Shown here piece by piece: positions 25,410 to 37,127 of a DNA stretch of 64,000 nucleotides. A program made the translations under genes and the position numbers. The DNA is from Marasmius tenuissimus (taxonomy: Eukaryota; Basidiomycota; Agaricomycetes; Agaricales; Marasmiaceae), in NCBI GenBank assembly GCA_029532415.1, contig JAQOTA010000017.1, positions 62,001 through 126,000 on the forward strand, given 5' to 3'. Position 1 is the first letter of the stretch. Each line of letters begins with the position of its first letter. The notes beneath the pieces were generated by a model. The model did no database searches. It was not told where the DNA came from and saw only the letters and a list, made by a program, of their open reading frames with translations.

Positions 25410-26148
25410 CTACTTCCAGTCAGCTTCCAAAACAGACACCGGGAGGCGGGGGGATATACAAAGCTGAGAGACGCCATCTAATACTCGGAATCGACATTGT
25501 CTATGTCTAATGAGCTCATGAGGCGCGCTAAAAAATAACCCAAACGTCAGCAACGGACTCCTAACACAACGACAGTTCTTCAATTCATACTTTCGAGCGA
25601 AACAGAATCCAATTGGCGCGTAAGCGGCAAGCAGATTTCTTCGGCCCTTCGCCGATAGACTGAGTTGCGAGATTGCACGTAATGCACTCCGAACATCGAG
25701 AAAGTTCACCACGACATTATTGCCCGAAATCCAAACGCGCGTGACGACTCCGACGTTGGACAAGTCGTTCCAGATTCTTTGGGACACTGCCAACGCGTTT
25801 AGGTCGTCACCCTGTTTTTCTGTGTGAAGGATGTCACGAGGTAGGTTGATGAGATAGACTCGGTGGGCTCCCATTCTCAATGCCAGTTCTTGGTGATGTG
25901 GCGTGGGCTGGTCAATCTCATCGGAGGGAGCGATGCTAGCATCAATGAACGCAGAGCCAGGGATAATGGAGTTTCGGTAAGAGTGGTAGAAATGAAGCAT
26001 TTGACGCGTCGAAATGAAGGATAGGCTCTGTCAAGAGACATATGAGCACAAGAGCAGTGTATGAAGTTATAGAACGGCACTTGGAACTGACCAATTTGAG
26101 ATCCTGGGGGTCATACTGAGACTGAATCGTGTAACTGTAATACGGCAT
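25410..26148 (-). CDS. RRM protein fragment related to Mrn1/Nrd1 (C-terminal part)
   Basis: Exon 1 (26092-26148) encodes MPYYSYTIQSQYDPQDLKL and splices to an exon ending its upstream side at 26027. The protein then reads FYHSYRNSIIPGSAFIDASI and HHQELALRMGAHRVYLINLP. The S-I-x-P-G-S-A-F-I-D-A-S motif followed by Q-E-L-A-x-x-x-G-A-x-R is characteristic of the linker and third RRM of the fungal Mrn1/Nrd1 RNA-binding proteins, as I know them. The RRM here is divergent: RNP1-like VWISGNNVVVNFLDVRSAL contains an insertion before it (HTEKQGDDLNALAVSQ). The C terminus after APIGFCF looks out of register and may be an unspliced intron or decayed sequence. The stop codon of the neighbouring RRM gene lies only 12 bp upstream of this start. 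Confidence 0.5.
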
Positions 26149-26159
26149 GGTGACTGAGC

Positions 26160-26942
26160 TCAGTGTAGCTTTGGAAGCATTGCTTCCGTCAGTTGAAGGC
26201 CAGAAAATACGACTGTTCGTTTTTCGAGCTGAGAAGGAAGTTCTGAGTCAAACAATGGCGTGGGCCGCGCGCCTTCTTAACGCTTCTGAAGAGGCTTCTG
26301 AACATCCCTCCGAAGGTTTCGCTATCAAAACCCTTCTCAGCCTATAACCACAAATCGAGAGATCAGCTTCGAGATCTCAGGAGATGCACAGAACAAAGTG
26401 ACCTTTAAAGCATCCTCAAAGCTGTAGAACGTCACTTTGAACCTATTCCCGTTCTTGCGGTCGACGACTTTGAATGGCAGGATTGGCCCAAATGTTTTCA
26501 GGTGTGCAGAAACTTCTTCCGTTGTCCACTTCTTCCTCTTTGTGGTTCGAACAAACTTCAATGTCCTCGAACGCCCGTGCCAGATATTGCAGATAGTCGG
26601 AGTCTTCAGCAGTGGAACCTTGTCATTGTATTGCGTACGGAAGTTGGGTAGGATCTCTAAGAGCCCGACAAATTGGCGTGCAGTTTCGGTTTCGAAGAAA
26701 TCGACCTTGAGAGAGGCACTCCCGGGAACGATGTGCTGGATAGGGCCATACTTATTCACAATACCCAAGAGTTTCTGGCCATCGAAAGTTGAAATTGGGA
26801 AAGAAGAGACTTTTGAGACAACGACGCCTCTGGTGGGCCGGTTTGCGCTGGATGTAGAATATATTCGAGTATTATATACACTGATGAGGAGCTTGTGTAG
26901 CCGTAGTTGTCGTCCTCGACCGATGCCCAGGCACATGAGCAT
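26160..26942 (-). CDS. RRM protein fragment related to Mrn1/Nrd1 (N-terminal part), possible mitochondrial presequence
   Basis: The proposed exons are 26403-26942, 26282-26341 and 26160-26228, joined in frame to give about 222 residues. The start MLMCLGIGRGRQLRLHKLL with later TRIYSTSSA looks like a mitochondrial targeting peptide, though a pseudo-N-terminus is possible. Two RRM-like folds can be read: GVVVSKVSSFP...YGPIQHIV...LKVDFFETETARQFV and RTLKFVRTTKR...FGPILPFKVVD...FKVTFYSFEDALK. The last exon opens another RRM strand (RTVVFSGLQLTEAM) but ends after about 10 more residues at TGA. That truncation, directly before the next RRM gene, suggests one ancestral multi-RRM gene that has been broken or that I have mis-spliced. 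Confidence 0.45.
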
Positions 26943-27405
26943 CGAAGTGTAGATCGTCAATTGCAGGCTGCCGTTGGCACAACGGCGTTCAATCACAACG
27001 CGATTTCCCCCACTGGGCGCTTGTTTGCGAGACTCATGGATCGGGCACTCAAGCGCTTGTCTGAGTCTCCGAACGACACCTGGGTCGCTCTTCAAGCTTC
27101 AAGTCCAACAGTCAACTGAGGTTACCTAGCTCTCCACATCACCTTTCTCCTTCATCAAGACGATCATATACACACAGACTACTTATGGGTTGTTGACACA
27201 TGTCTACACGCCTCGAACTATATATAGTCGGCTCTCGAACCCTTCCATCCTTCTTTCTTACCTCCATCATCTTGCTTGCCATCTAACGCTTGTCCCTACT
27301 TTCTGTCGCTTACGGGAAAAGGTACAGCTCCGATCTTCTTGAGTTTCCTTTGTTTGAACCTGACCTTGAGGTGAGAACGCTCGGATCTCCCCCACATGTC
27401 TGGAA
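26943..27405. promoter_or_regulatory. Divergent upstream region between the RRM gene and the orphan basic protein gene
   Basis: About 460 bp. CTATATATAGTC at about 27218-27229 is a good TATA-like element on the plus strand, some 180 bp before the start of the orphan gene, with pyrimidine-rich CTTCCATCCTTCTTTCTTACC after it, a common fungal core-promoter arrangement. Confidence 0.5.
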
Positions 27406-28251
27406 ATGCCGCGCCCGAAAATCTATAAGACCAAGGAGGAGAAGAGAGTGGCTACGTGCCTCAAATCTCAACGCTATTACAGTCGGTGAGCTCTGCTACG
27501 CGGTACCAACGCGGACCTTGGTTCTCTTATGACCATTCGTGCCAGTAATGTCGAAAGTATAAAAGCCAAAAAGCGCCAAAAACGACTGGAAGGCTTGCCA
27601 CAGGAACACGATGATGAGTGCGTCCTATCATTTTACTGGGTTGTCTGAACAGCGAATCACGCATTATTCACTGTAGAACAAAGGAAAGTCTCGACCGTAA
27701 GAAGGCAAGAGTTGGGGCGGCGAGGAAAGAGATTGCGGCACGAGCAAAAGGAGAACAAGACAAAACTAATGCAATGAAACAGTACGTCTCCACTCATTAC
27801 TCAAGCTAAGTGAGCTTACAACTTGCGATGTAGAGAGGCCTGTACACGGTTGTACCAAGTTCGGTCTCGCTATCACCACCTCACGAAACATGATCCAGTT
27901 AAGTTCCTCGAGGAACACTATCACCAGTATGCCGCGTGGACGGTAGGCCTCTCTCTCGAGGTGGACACTACACAATCCCCTCTACGACAGAGCGAACGAG
28001 TATTGCTATCGATGATAAGGGACGCATCTTGGGCGCAGATGCACTTGCAGTGGCCCCTAATCGGAGTCGACGCAGCGCGAGCAGACGCGGATCGTATTCT
28101 CAAGGTTCTCCATGAATTTATGCAATGCATCGATGACATAGAGCGAGTCACCGTAACTGGTTCAGAGGCTCAGCGTACTCTTGAGGAGCGATATTTGCAG
28201 AAGGACTTCCTGTTCCAGGGTGAGGATCTCCCTGGCTTGCTCAGGTTGTAA
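27406..28251 (+). CDS. Orphan basic protein with N-terminal K/R-rich segment
   Basis: Exons 27406-27485, 27546-27617, 27677-27781 and 27834-28251 join in frame with GT-AG borders, about 224 residues. The N terminus MPRPKIYKTKEEKRVATCLK followed by SQRYYSRNVESIKAKKRQKR resembles the short basic P-x-x-Y-x-T-x-E-E-K-R...K-x-x-Y-Y motif carried by many mushroom proteins of unknown function. A helical charged region (DRKKARVGAARKEIAARAKG) follows, then a C-terminal domain with HHLTKHDPVKFLEEHYHQY, LSMIRDASWAQMHLQWPLIG and a final acidic helix. No catalytic motif is recognised. A DNA- or RNA-binding role is a guess from charge only. A TATA-like box lies about 180 bp upstream. Confidence 0.6.
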
Positions 28252-28502
28252 ATCGTAGCTTGTCTTTTGATATGATTATCGTTTTCGTGGCAAGTGCACT
28301 GATTTTACTGAGATATGGACACCCATGAGGAAACCTGTCAGGCTCAGGGCCTGGCGGTAGCATATTGGTATATCGATACGTATTTACACGTTATCTAAAC
28401 CGAATCAGTTCTGGTAGGGTATCTGTACTTGTCGGTATAGTAGTGGGTATATGTGGTAGAAACGGGACAGCGAAAGTACTCTTCAAAAGCACATCGAACA
28501 CT

Positions 28503-30483
28503 TCAAAAAAGTGAAAGAGAGGACCTCTTGCCGTTTTTCTTGACAATGTTGAGGGGTTCTACAGATTTCAGGCGTGAGCCCTGTTTTGCGGGCAACGCGA
28601 ACGAGACGCTCGTCGGCCTAGGTAGTTTCGAAGCGGTCATCTCCTTCTGCGGTTTGTCCTGTGACCACAGTGAGGCGCGAGAGCCTTGAGCACGATCGAA
28701 AGGCTTCACACGGAGAAAATCTGAATCCGTATGGTTCAGAGTCTCGCTCGTATCATCTGTCTGCCCGACCACCGTCGTGTCCATCTCCCCGGTTGAAGTT
28801 CCACGGGCAGGAAGAGGTTCGAATAGGGGATTGGGTTCTGCGCAACTTGCGTTGACCAGCGTTTCGTGAACCATGGAGCACTCAGGGTTTTCTTCGCTGA
28901 TCGCATGGAGGGAACCAAAGTTGCTGCTGGGGAAGCTGTTGCATATTCTTTCGAAGGAGTGCAGGGCGCGTTCGGCTTGCAGAAACGTGTTCTCTGGGTC
29001 CTTCGGTTCGCTCCAGAGAACGTTAGCTATGGGTGACGGAAGTTCAAGGTTGGGCAAAGCTGGGGGTGAGAGACTGGTGGAAACCTGGTGCGACTGAAAA
29101 AAATCTATCAATGGTCGGTTTTAGCATGAAAACAGCTGGCTTACAGATTGTTGAACATCTTTCTCTGTTGGAAGAAGGCATTGAGGTAGAGCTGTGGTAT
29201 CCGATGGTTTGTTCTTCTCAATCGGGCCAGCTTTGGGTCGAAGCGTTTTTGAAGAGGAACTGGAGAACAAGCTGGAGTTTGCATGAGCATTCATGAGTTC
29301 TTCTTTGAAGACCTGGCTGGCGAGAGGAGCTAGGGTATCATGTCGACGAGCCGGGATGGAATGGGCTGAGGACAGATAGGGCAGGGCGGTCGTATCCTGG
29401 GAGGCTGCCGACGCAGATGTGGCAAGCATTGCAGGAATTGAGAAATTGGTGGGAAAGCTCTGACGTCGACGTTGCAGGCTTTCAACCGCTCGACGTCGTT
29501 CTGAACTAAGGGGCTCTTGCATATCGGATAGATTCGAGGCAGAAGGCGTGACGGTGTCCGGCACATTGGCAGTGCGCTTCCAGAACCGGGCAACCTTCCT
29601 GACTGACCGAAGTTCCTTTCGAGTATCGAGTGCAATATTGATAGCGGATATGTAATTGTCCGGAGCAAGAGGACCAGTGACTTCGGACAGGATGGTACAC
29701 CAGATATTTCCCTCCCGTTCCGCTGCTTTTCGGATAGCACCTATGATTTCTTCTTCCGACGCGTCCAGAAACGTTGTTATGTCGTAACTGTGTGTCGTCC
29801 CAAGTTCGAGAAGAGTGCTTGCAAACTTCCGCCGCTGAATCTCGCGTTGTGAGTCTGATTCCAGTTCACGGAGACGCTGCTTTTCTGCTGCGCACGACGT
29901 TCTGACGTCCTGAAGATCCAATTTCACTCCCTCCAGTTGCTCTTGCCGAGAAGCAGCAGCAGTCTCTAGATCTTTCATGTACACCTCCAGAGTGTCCTTC
30001 TGACCTTCTAATTGAGACATCCGCCTTTTAGCCATCGCGAGTTTGTGTACGACTGCTGCAGGTTGATCGGTGCTGGTCGACGGGATTTGACCACCGGAAG
30101 CATCCACAGGTGCCTTTTGAGAGGATACAACAGAGGACATAGATACAAAATTTGGGGAAAATGTCGACAAACCGAGAGGTGCGGGCGTTGAGTTGGTTGG
30201 AATAGAAGGAATGTCAAGTCGTTCGGTGAGGTTTCCTGTAGACAACGACTGAGGATAATCGACATGAGTAGTATGAGATTGTATGAAATGAATGTGCGAG
30301 TCAGATCTCCCTCGGCGATGTATGATATGGGACCATTTCTTCAGAATCGAAAAGCGCATAGTGGTCGTCCTGAGGAAGTTGCGTGAAGCGCGTAGCGTGA
30401 GAAACAAATGACGACGTCGAGCGTGTCGCGTCATAGACGCCCGGAATATTTGCTCGCCATCCTCCACTGGTTACCATCACCAT
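28503..30483 (-). CDS. Uncharacterised coiled-coil protein
   Basis: The solid part is a long exon ending ...TEKDVQQS at about 29145, an intron starting GTAAGC, and a last exon SHQVSTSLSPPALPNLELP to 28503 (ending KRSSLSLF). The protein has a central coiled coil of about 70 residues (KLAMAKRRMSQLEGQKDTLE to CAAEKQRLRELESDSQREIQ), then a globular helical region (FASTLLELGTTHSYDITTFL, GNIWCTILSEVTGPL, TRKELRSVRKVARFW), and a Ser/Pro/Leu-rich tail. The N terminus is uncertain. A start at 30483 (MVMVTSGGWRANIPGVYDAT) joined through an acceptor CCTCAG near 30251 keeps frame but uses a weak donor; a start at 30434 in the other frame is the alternative. I do not recognise the family. Confidence 0.55.
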
Positions 30484-32244
30484 GAGCTTGGACGAGCTCG
30501 AACATGACCGCGAGAGATGTCGCGCAACCTTCAAAAAGAATATTCAGACTCGGAAAAACGTGGTTCGTTCACTCCATGTAATTCACACCGGCCACTCTGA
30601 CCAACTGTTGATTCTGATAAACTCTTCCAGTTACGAGGTTTCGCAGGAGCGTTGGTAATGGCAGGGATATCTTTGTATGTTGTGAAGAGGGTGCTGGACA
30701 ACAGGAGGAAGGCTGACTTGGAAATTTATCGATCTCGTACGGAATTTCATCCAATGGAGCTCGAGTACTTGGTTTGACCGCGATTTACACACTTTCTAGT
30801 ACAACGATCAGAAGCTAAGAAGGATTCAGCTGCCTCGACACCCTCAGGAACATCATCCTCATAGCTTTGACATGGGTATAACGACATTGTCAATGCAAGA
30901 AACACCACAAGAACACCCCTGCTCATTTGACATTCTGCCTTCTTCCTATGGCCCCAATTCTTCTTCATAATCATCCTGGACAGTCGGAGACCTCTACCAC
31001 GTCACAAAATGCACCCCTTGACAGGAAACCCATCGCCAACCTCATGTTTATTACGCAGACTTCGTAGCGCGGGTTCAATAGTCTTCATGCACTCTGTAAG
31101 TGATGTATTCATCGCTTCACCAGGCGGGCAATCAATTCAATTTCCGAATATCCCTGTGCAGAATGACGCTTATACTCCGAACGTGCAGGCTCCTCGTACT
31201 CGTCTCCAGCATTTGGGGTTCTGTCGGTGAGAGCACCGAAATGTATCTAGAGCGCGCACGGACAGTATGGCCCTTTCATTTCTGTCACCTTCCGAGCTGC
31301 GGGTTGTATCCCAGCCGTAATTTCATCGTCAGTGCAGCGTCGGTATGGCTCTTAATTTCGGTCCTGAACACGCAAGGGATACACAGCTTCCGTGCGCCCT
31401 CATGCGCCACGCCAGTCTACGCCTAATTAGTGACCGTTCTTGGAACGTTGCAGTGATTAACCCGGACGTCCTCGACTGTAACCGAGAATCTGATCGAAAG
31501 GAGGTTCGAATATGGGTACAACGTTTTTCTCCAGCACAAATTTGGAGCAGGACGCTCCGGGAAGTCACAAGTTTGTGAATGTGAACGTGCCGATTGGATT
31601 CCCGAACTCTACAGCTCTAAGTGTGAAAGATAGGGATTTGCCAAGTTGCGGAATGACCTCGGTAGTTCAGTGGGCCATAATCGGGTTTAAGAGGTTTATC
31701 GGGACTCACACATGATAGACCGCCTCAAGTTCCTCTGTTCATTCATGTTCTCTCGTACCTGCTGAGCTTCAGCTTGAGAAAGCCCAGGCTTGACCTATGA
31801 ATGTCATTAATGGATAATACATTCTAGAGTACTGTGGCGCCTCAGGCTGGTTGGGCATAATCTGTTTTACCTGGCGCGACGCGCACTCGAATACCACGTC
31901 AGTCAACGTCCCCGTCAACCCTATCATTCTTCCCTCCACTACGTATAGGCATAAACACTACCCACTAGTTAGAAGACATGTCACCGATTCAAACGGGACC
32001 ACATACATAGAACTCGGTCCGAAGTAAGGTCACTAAGGTGTGTGTAACTCAGCGACGTGCAACCTCGGTGTCAGTATTACATTTGAATCCCCGATTCCCG
32101 CCACAAGAGAAAAAAAAAACCTCAAACGGTCGACACAGTCAACACGTTATGGGCTGCTCGCAATGTTAGTCTACAGGGATATTACACGATTGCTCTGCTA
32201 CTAATAGTTAATAGTGAATAAATCAAGGGACTCGTTGATCGATT
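30484..32244. other. 1.7 kb with no well-supported gene
   Basis: Only short open frames are present, and most lack family resemblance. A possible small secreted protein is at 30747-30926 on the minus strand. A plus-strand frame at 31009-31230 has a protein-like stretch (GGQSIQFPNIPVQNDAYTPN) without a start or partner exon I can justify. A run of nine or more A lies at about 32111-32119. This may be decayed sequence or long untranslated regions. Confidence 0.4.
30747..30926 (-). CDS. Possible small secreted protein
   Basis: From the ATG at 30926 the frame gives about 59 residues. It begins with a plausible signal peptide (MSRGVLVVFLALTMSLYPCQ, with cleavage near the end of that stretch), followed by an acidic segment and a CTRKC motif, then a stop. 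A second open frame at 30569-30754 could be its continuation, but the only intron that would join them is about 30 bp, shorter than any other here. No family is recognised, and the frame may be spurious. Confidence 0.2.
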   Translation of the reverse strand: MSRGVLVVFLALTMSLYPCQSYEDDVPEGVEAAESFLASDRCTRKCVNRGQTKYSSSIG

Positions 32245-35208
32245 TCAGCTATTCATCAACCAAGAGAGCCCCGTCCTGCCGTGGCTACTCTCCGTCGGGG
32301 TTGACGGGGTTTGGTTGTATGTCTGTGAGCTGCCTGGCTCCGACGGTGTTACTGTACCTGAGGGGGGAAGAGAAGGACCCGGTGTTGATTGTGTTGATTG
32401 TGGCGGTGGAGGGGGTACAGGAACATGCAGTTTTGAGCCTTGCCATTCCAACAGACCGCTCGACTTAAGAGAAGGAAGGGGAGTTTTATGAGAAGGGGCG
32501 AGAGTTGCCTGAGCCGGTGAAGGGGGGATTTGCTGTGAATTGGGAAGATTAGACACCAAGCTAGGCGCGATACCTATATTGGCGGCGTCTGCAGAGAAAC
32601 GCCTTGATCCATTTGACGTAGGGAGAGCCCCAAGAGTGGACATTATCAGCGGTGCTGGACCAGGTGGGCGAGGATGGGTTTGGGACTGAGATGGATTGAC
32701 CAGCGGCGGGACATCCGCTCCGTTTGGTCCGAGTATTGGCTCCTCCTCCCACTTTCCTCCCGTCAGGTCTGTCATACGCACACCAGTGTAGTCCTCGTAC
32801 AAATCGTCCCAAGCCTTCATCTGAGCGTCGTCCTGATGGACATATCTCATCAGTGGCCAGATGACCGCTCCCACTAGAAGCGAGAACGTATTATCAGATC
32901 ATAAATATACAAGCATAGTTACAATTCACTTACGGATCATGCTGAACTTTGCACGTTCCCCCATCAGGTCAAGGACGATATGTAGCCTCTCGACAGCCCA
33001 TGCCAGGTCTTTTCGGTCCTGAGATTGCTCACCCGGCTTCCGCGCGTCCGCTGGTTCGGTTCGTTTCTGACTGTCCACCTTGATACCCCGAAATCCGACA
33101 GCCAACGCCAGAGAACAGCTGGCAAAAATAGTATGCATGCACGCCCAACACCAAGCGCTCATGTTACTTGATGTTTCAAACATCGATTTCTGCACATGCA
33201 GATTTGTCTCCGTGAACTTGAGCTGTTGGGGTAGGGATTCTGCCCACTCGTTCAGCACGCGTTCACATTCGAACAACCGATGGGTTGCAGCCAGCTGTCT
33301 CTGGTTCTGTCGGTAGTCCAGTGGCGGTGGCGGCGGAAATGAGAAATTTGAAGGCGGTCGAGAAGTGTGATGATGGGGATCGGCGGGACTAGAATGGTGA
33401 TGGGAGTTTGAGGGCCGGGATGAAGATGCAGGATCGATGGGCGGGGATGCAGACAAACGCTGTCTGTTGATTTTGGCGACGTCACCAAGGCATTGCTCGA
33501 CCTTTTGGTGGATAGTCATCACACGTATAACGTGCCCGAACTCGGACGCGTACGGCGTGCATATGGGAGGCAAGTAGAGATACTCTATTGCAAGGTCAGC
33601 GCAAGGACCTTCGGAAGTTTGCGAGCTTACCGGGTAAACTTTCATGTATCGTTCCTAGTTCAAAACTAGTTTCGTCCACAGGAAGGCGCAGTTTCAGTTC
33701 CACCTCGCTAAAACCCATCACGCCTTCATGGAGACCCAGTGCGTTCGCCAGTGAGGAAGTTGTCACCGAGTAATTCGGTGCTGCTTGCCGAGGGAGTGCA
33801 GCGGCGCCATTGAAACCAAACATATTGGGATCCGCCCCTTGCATCTGTAGATTCTCCAAGCTGACACCACCACCAGCATATCCGCTTCCGGCACCTCCCT
33901 TTTTGGTAGCTTCCCAGCGGTAATATGTCCCACGGAGCAAATCGACCATGTAAATGTACCAGAAGACGCGACTAAAGCCCGTTCAATGAAAAGGGAAATT
34001 TGGAGGCGTGGGGGGAAGCCTCACCGAACACCTTCTCGCTCGATACTGCTCTCGATGTAAGCCTGCCCAGGAACGGGTGTGGGACAGGGGGGGTCCGGAA
34101 GATGTGCACCAAGGGCTTGCACGATATGAAGGGAAAGGTCTGGGTAGAGCTTAGAGAACGTACGGTGAGAAGCTAACCACGACCCTACCTCGGTATCGCT
34201 CGCCCCTGGCCCATTGATCGACGCCCTGTTTTTCGGGCTCCTTTCCCTTGCTACTGTTTGACGGCTGGGGTCCATCAACGTCAGGCTTGTGTGTCGTTGA
34301 GAGGATTTCAAAGATGGAAAGGATGGTCAAAGCCTGGGCAGCCTGTAAGGAAGGTTGAACGATCAATCTTCCCACTACGGTCGAGAAGAGGGTTAGAAGG
34401 GGTTCTGCGGAAGGAAGAGCTGGTTGCCGTACCTGCATCTTGATCCTCGAACATCAACCTCTCAGCTTCGTCCGCAAAAACGCGCCCTGAAAAACGATCT
34501 GGTGTCTCATGGAGGGAAGGTTGCTTAGAGAACCGTGCTGAAAGAGAACAGATGGCCTAGGATGTACATTATGATTGGCAAATGCGCTCCACCTCGAGAG
34601 GGTTCCAACGTACGAATAGAAGATATGGCGGGATCTGGTTCAGTGACAGAGCATTGGTAAAGGAGGGCTTGTGTAACATAGCAAGAGCCGGGTGACAGTG
34701 CGTGAAGAAGACTGGAGAAAACATCGTGACTCGAAGAAATTGGCTTGAGAAGGTCATGGTGCGTACGATTGACGAGTTCACGAACAAGGCCGCCGTCAAG
34801 GTCCATCGGAACACGCGCGCGTGGATCAATAGGTTGGCAATGCTGGGATTGGGAGAGATTGGAGGGTCCGTCGTGTCGATGGCGTTTTGTCATGACAGGA
34901 TGGTAATATGGCTGCCTTTGTGACTGAGACTGATGTTGGGAGAGTTGCGGCGGCTGTTCAGGCCTGGTAGGAATAACTAAGTCGAGTTCTCGACACCATA
35001 AGAGTGCAGACACGTACATAGCTCGAGGAGCTGGCACTGGCTTCCCGGTGTTGTCCGTGTAGGTGCATGCCTTGGATGCATAAAAACAGTTCGCACACGG
35101 TGACATGCCATCGCACCGTCTCTTTGACTTGTGACAAGCGTCGCATGCCTTTGCCAGCCTCTTCCGCTTGGGTCTTCCATCGTTGCTCGAGCCCTGAGTA
35201 GAGGCCAT
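32245..35208 (-). CDS. Zn2Cys6 fungal transcription factor
   Basis: The start at 35208 (MASTQGSSNDGRPKRKRLA) leads into a binuclear zinc cluster, CDACHKSKRRCDGMSPCANC plus FYASKAC, with spacing C-x2-C-x6-C-x5-C-x2-C-x6-C. The usual flanking basic residues follow. The family binds CGG-type half sites. The middle region (about 32930-34440) is helical with SAEPLLTLFSTVVGRLIVQP and ADLAIEYLYLPPICTPYASE, consistent with the fungal-specific regulatory domain (PF04082 type). The C terminus is Pro/Ser/Gln-rich and ends GRTGLSWLMNS, typical of an activation region. Several introns are present; I did not fix every border. The target genes are unknown. No metabolic cluster adjoins it. Confidence 0.85.
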
Positions 35209-36320
35209 AGCGTTGGGGAGAAGGTACCGTTCTGAAATGTAGTGAGTTAGAATGAGCATGCCTAAGAGTAACACATGCAGTTTGGACGCACCAGATCCGA
35301 TAGCCAAGACTACGAAACTCTGCAGACCAACCGAACGGTAAGGAAGGTGGCTCTACTGCCGTGTCTGCTCCAGATCGACCGGTGTGCGAAAGCTTGAAGC
35401 TGATCAAAAAAGGCAATGGAAATACGACCGCAAGGCGACGAGAGCCGCGGTGGCAACGTTGAACGTGCAGTATGAATTCCTAGCCAAGTTTGATTTGTCT
35501 GAGGACAGTTACGAGGAGGAAATCAAATGTTGAGGGTACGGATTGAAGGAAGAATGGGTAACTCGGACGGTTTTAGAGGTACAGGGATGGGAATGTGGGG
35601 AAATGAGACCGCGGGGGAAATGCGAAGATCTCTACAATGGTGGAACAAGAAATTCTGGCTGTTATGTCTGGTCCAGAGGTAGAGGCCACGTGCTGATCCT
35701 GTCAAAACATTCAAACTCCATCCGGCGGCAACTTCCCGGCGGCAAGTCACGGTACCCACAAATACGCTCCGAGTGAATCGCATCGGAAGTTCTGAACATC
35801 GTCAAGGCCAACAACCACAAGGAAAATGGTTGAGAATACGAGTATGCATACGTACATGGAGTACCTGCTGCGTATTCCTTCCTTCCAATTGAACATTTTG
35901 AAGTGAACCAGGGTTCCTGAACGCATCGCAACGCAACTTTTCAACTCAAAAATCATCGGCCGGCGGTAAATCCTACGTAACATATAGAAGCAAGTCGCGC
36001 ACTGCACTTGGGCTTCCCACGAGAGCCAAAGTGGTCGAATGCCGCCGGGAAGGTGCACAGCTGAGGGGCTGGGAGATGCATTCAGCACTTCCCAGATCTC
36101 TGAGCATGACGTCCCCAAGTGACTACGCCACCCGACACATCGCACTATGATGATATCTCATAGATTAGGACGTTTGAATTGTTTAACCAGGTCGCTCAAT
36201 AGATCTTCTCTGAATCTCGCTTCGCTTTGAACTCGGTCTGCTTGCTTGTAAGACAAATGCCATTGGCAGCGGGTACAGCTACAGTGCAACGGTATTGAAA
36301 GATACATGTGCGATCGAAGT
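35209..36320. other. 1.1 kb intergenic
   Basis: Upstream of the zinc-cluster gene and downstream of ribosomal P2. Overlapping minus-strand frames (35523-36145) contain one hydrophobic stretch (YVCILVFSTIFLVVVGL) but no start context, splice signals or family match, so I do not call a gene. Confidence 0.4.
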
Positions 36321-36721
36321 TTAGTCGAAAAGACCGAAGCCCATGTCGTCGTCGGACTCCTCCTGTTGTACAGACAACAACGTTTAGTATACGTATGTCG
36401 GGCCGTCGATCGTGAACATACCTTCTCTTCCTCCTTCTCTTCCTTCTTTTCCTCGGCAGCAGCACCACCGGCAGCGGCACCGCCAGCAGCAGGGGCAGCT
36501 CCTCCTCCACCTCCTCCACCAGATGGGACAGAGGCAAGCTTGCCAGTGCCCTCAGCGATCAGCTCGCTGACGGACTTGTCCTTCAACTCGGAGATGAGTT
36601 TGTCGAGTCTCTCATCGTCAGCCTCGATACCGACAGTGCCGAGAAGCTTCTTAATGTCAGCAGCGGATGGGGATTCGTTTCCACCGGTCTGGAGGAGCAG
36701 GTAGGCGGCGATGTGCTTCAT
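36321..36721 (-). CDS. rpp2: 60S acidic ribosomal protein P2
   Basis: Exon 1 36422-36721 and exon 2 36321-36362, separated by a 59-bp GTATGT...CAG intron, give 113 residues. The N-terminal dimerisation domain [20 protein letters not shown] with [20 protein letters not shown] is P2-type. An Ala/Gly hinge ([14 protein letters not shown]) and the acidic end [13 protein letters not shown] follow, the motif that recruits elongation factors to the ribosomal stalk. The intron falls just before that conserved tail. The gene is divergent from ribosomal protein uS19. Confidence 0.97.
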
Positions 36722-37127
36722 CTATCGATACGACCAAGATCAGAGTGGTTTTTTGCTGGTAGTAGACACATGAACAGACTTTGATTCAAGTTTTGGGTGT
36801 TTTAAGAACGTCGGTTTTCGGAAGGCCGCGAATCAACTAGAGAAAGAATGATGATGAGCACAACACAACGAAAAGAGTACCATACACAAACGTACATTTA
36901 ATCCTTGACGGAAGAAACGGGGATTCAATCCGAGATTGGGAGTTTATCGAGAGCGTATAGATCAATAATTTTGGTGGAAGTTCTGGTACGGCAAAAGCCG
37001 ATGTGGTGCTGCTCAGTTTCACGTGACCATACGAGAATTAAGGTTTCAGCCACCCTCCTCCACCGTCACAGGCTACACCCAAGTCCCAAATACTACCGCC
37101 CGTTCAAGAAACAGCAAGACTTTCAAG
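36722..37127. promoter_or_regulatory. Shared upstream region of two ribosomal protein genes
   Basis: The 406 bp between the start codons of P2 (minus) and uS19 (plus) must contain both promoters, which would suit coordinated expression. No TATA box or known ribosomal-protein motif was recognised with confidence. Confidence 0.6.

Noticed and set aside
31009..31715. Several plus-strand frames
   Set aside because: Short, no consistent splice signals and no family match.
35523..36145. Overlapping minus-strand frames with a hydrophobic stretch
   Set aside because: No start context, no splice structure and no recognised membrane family.
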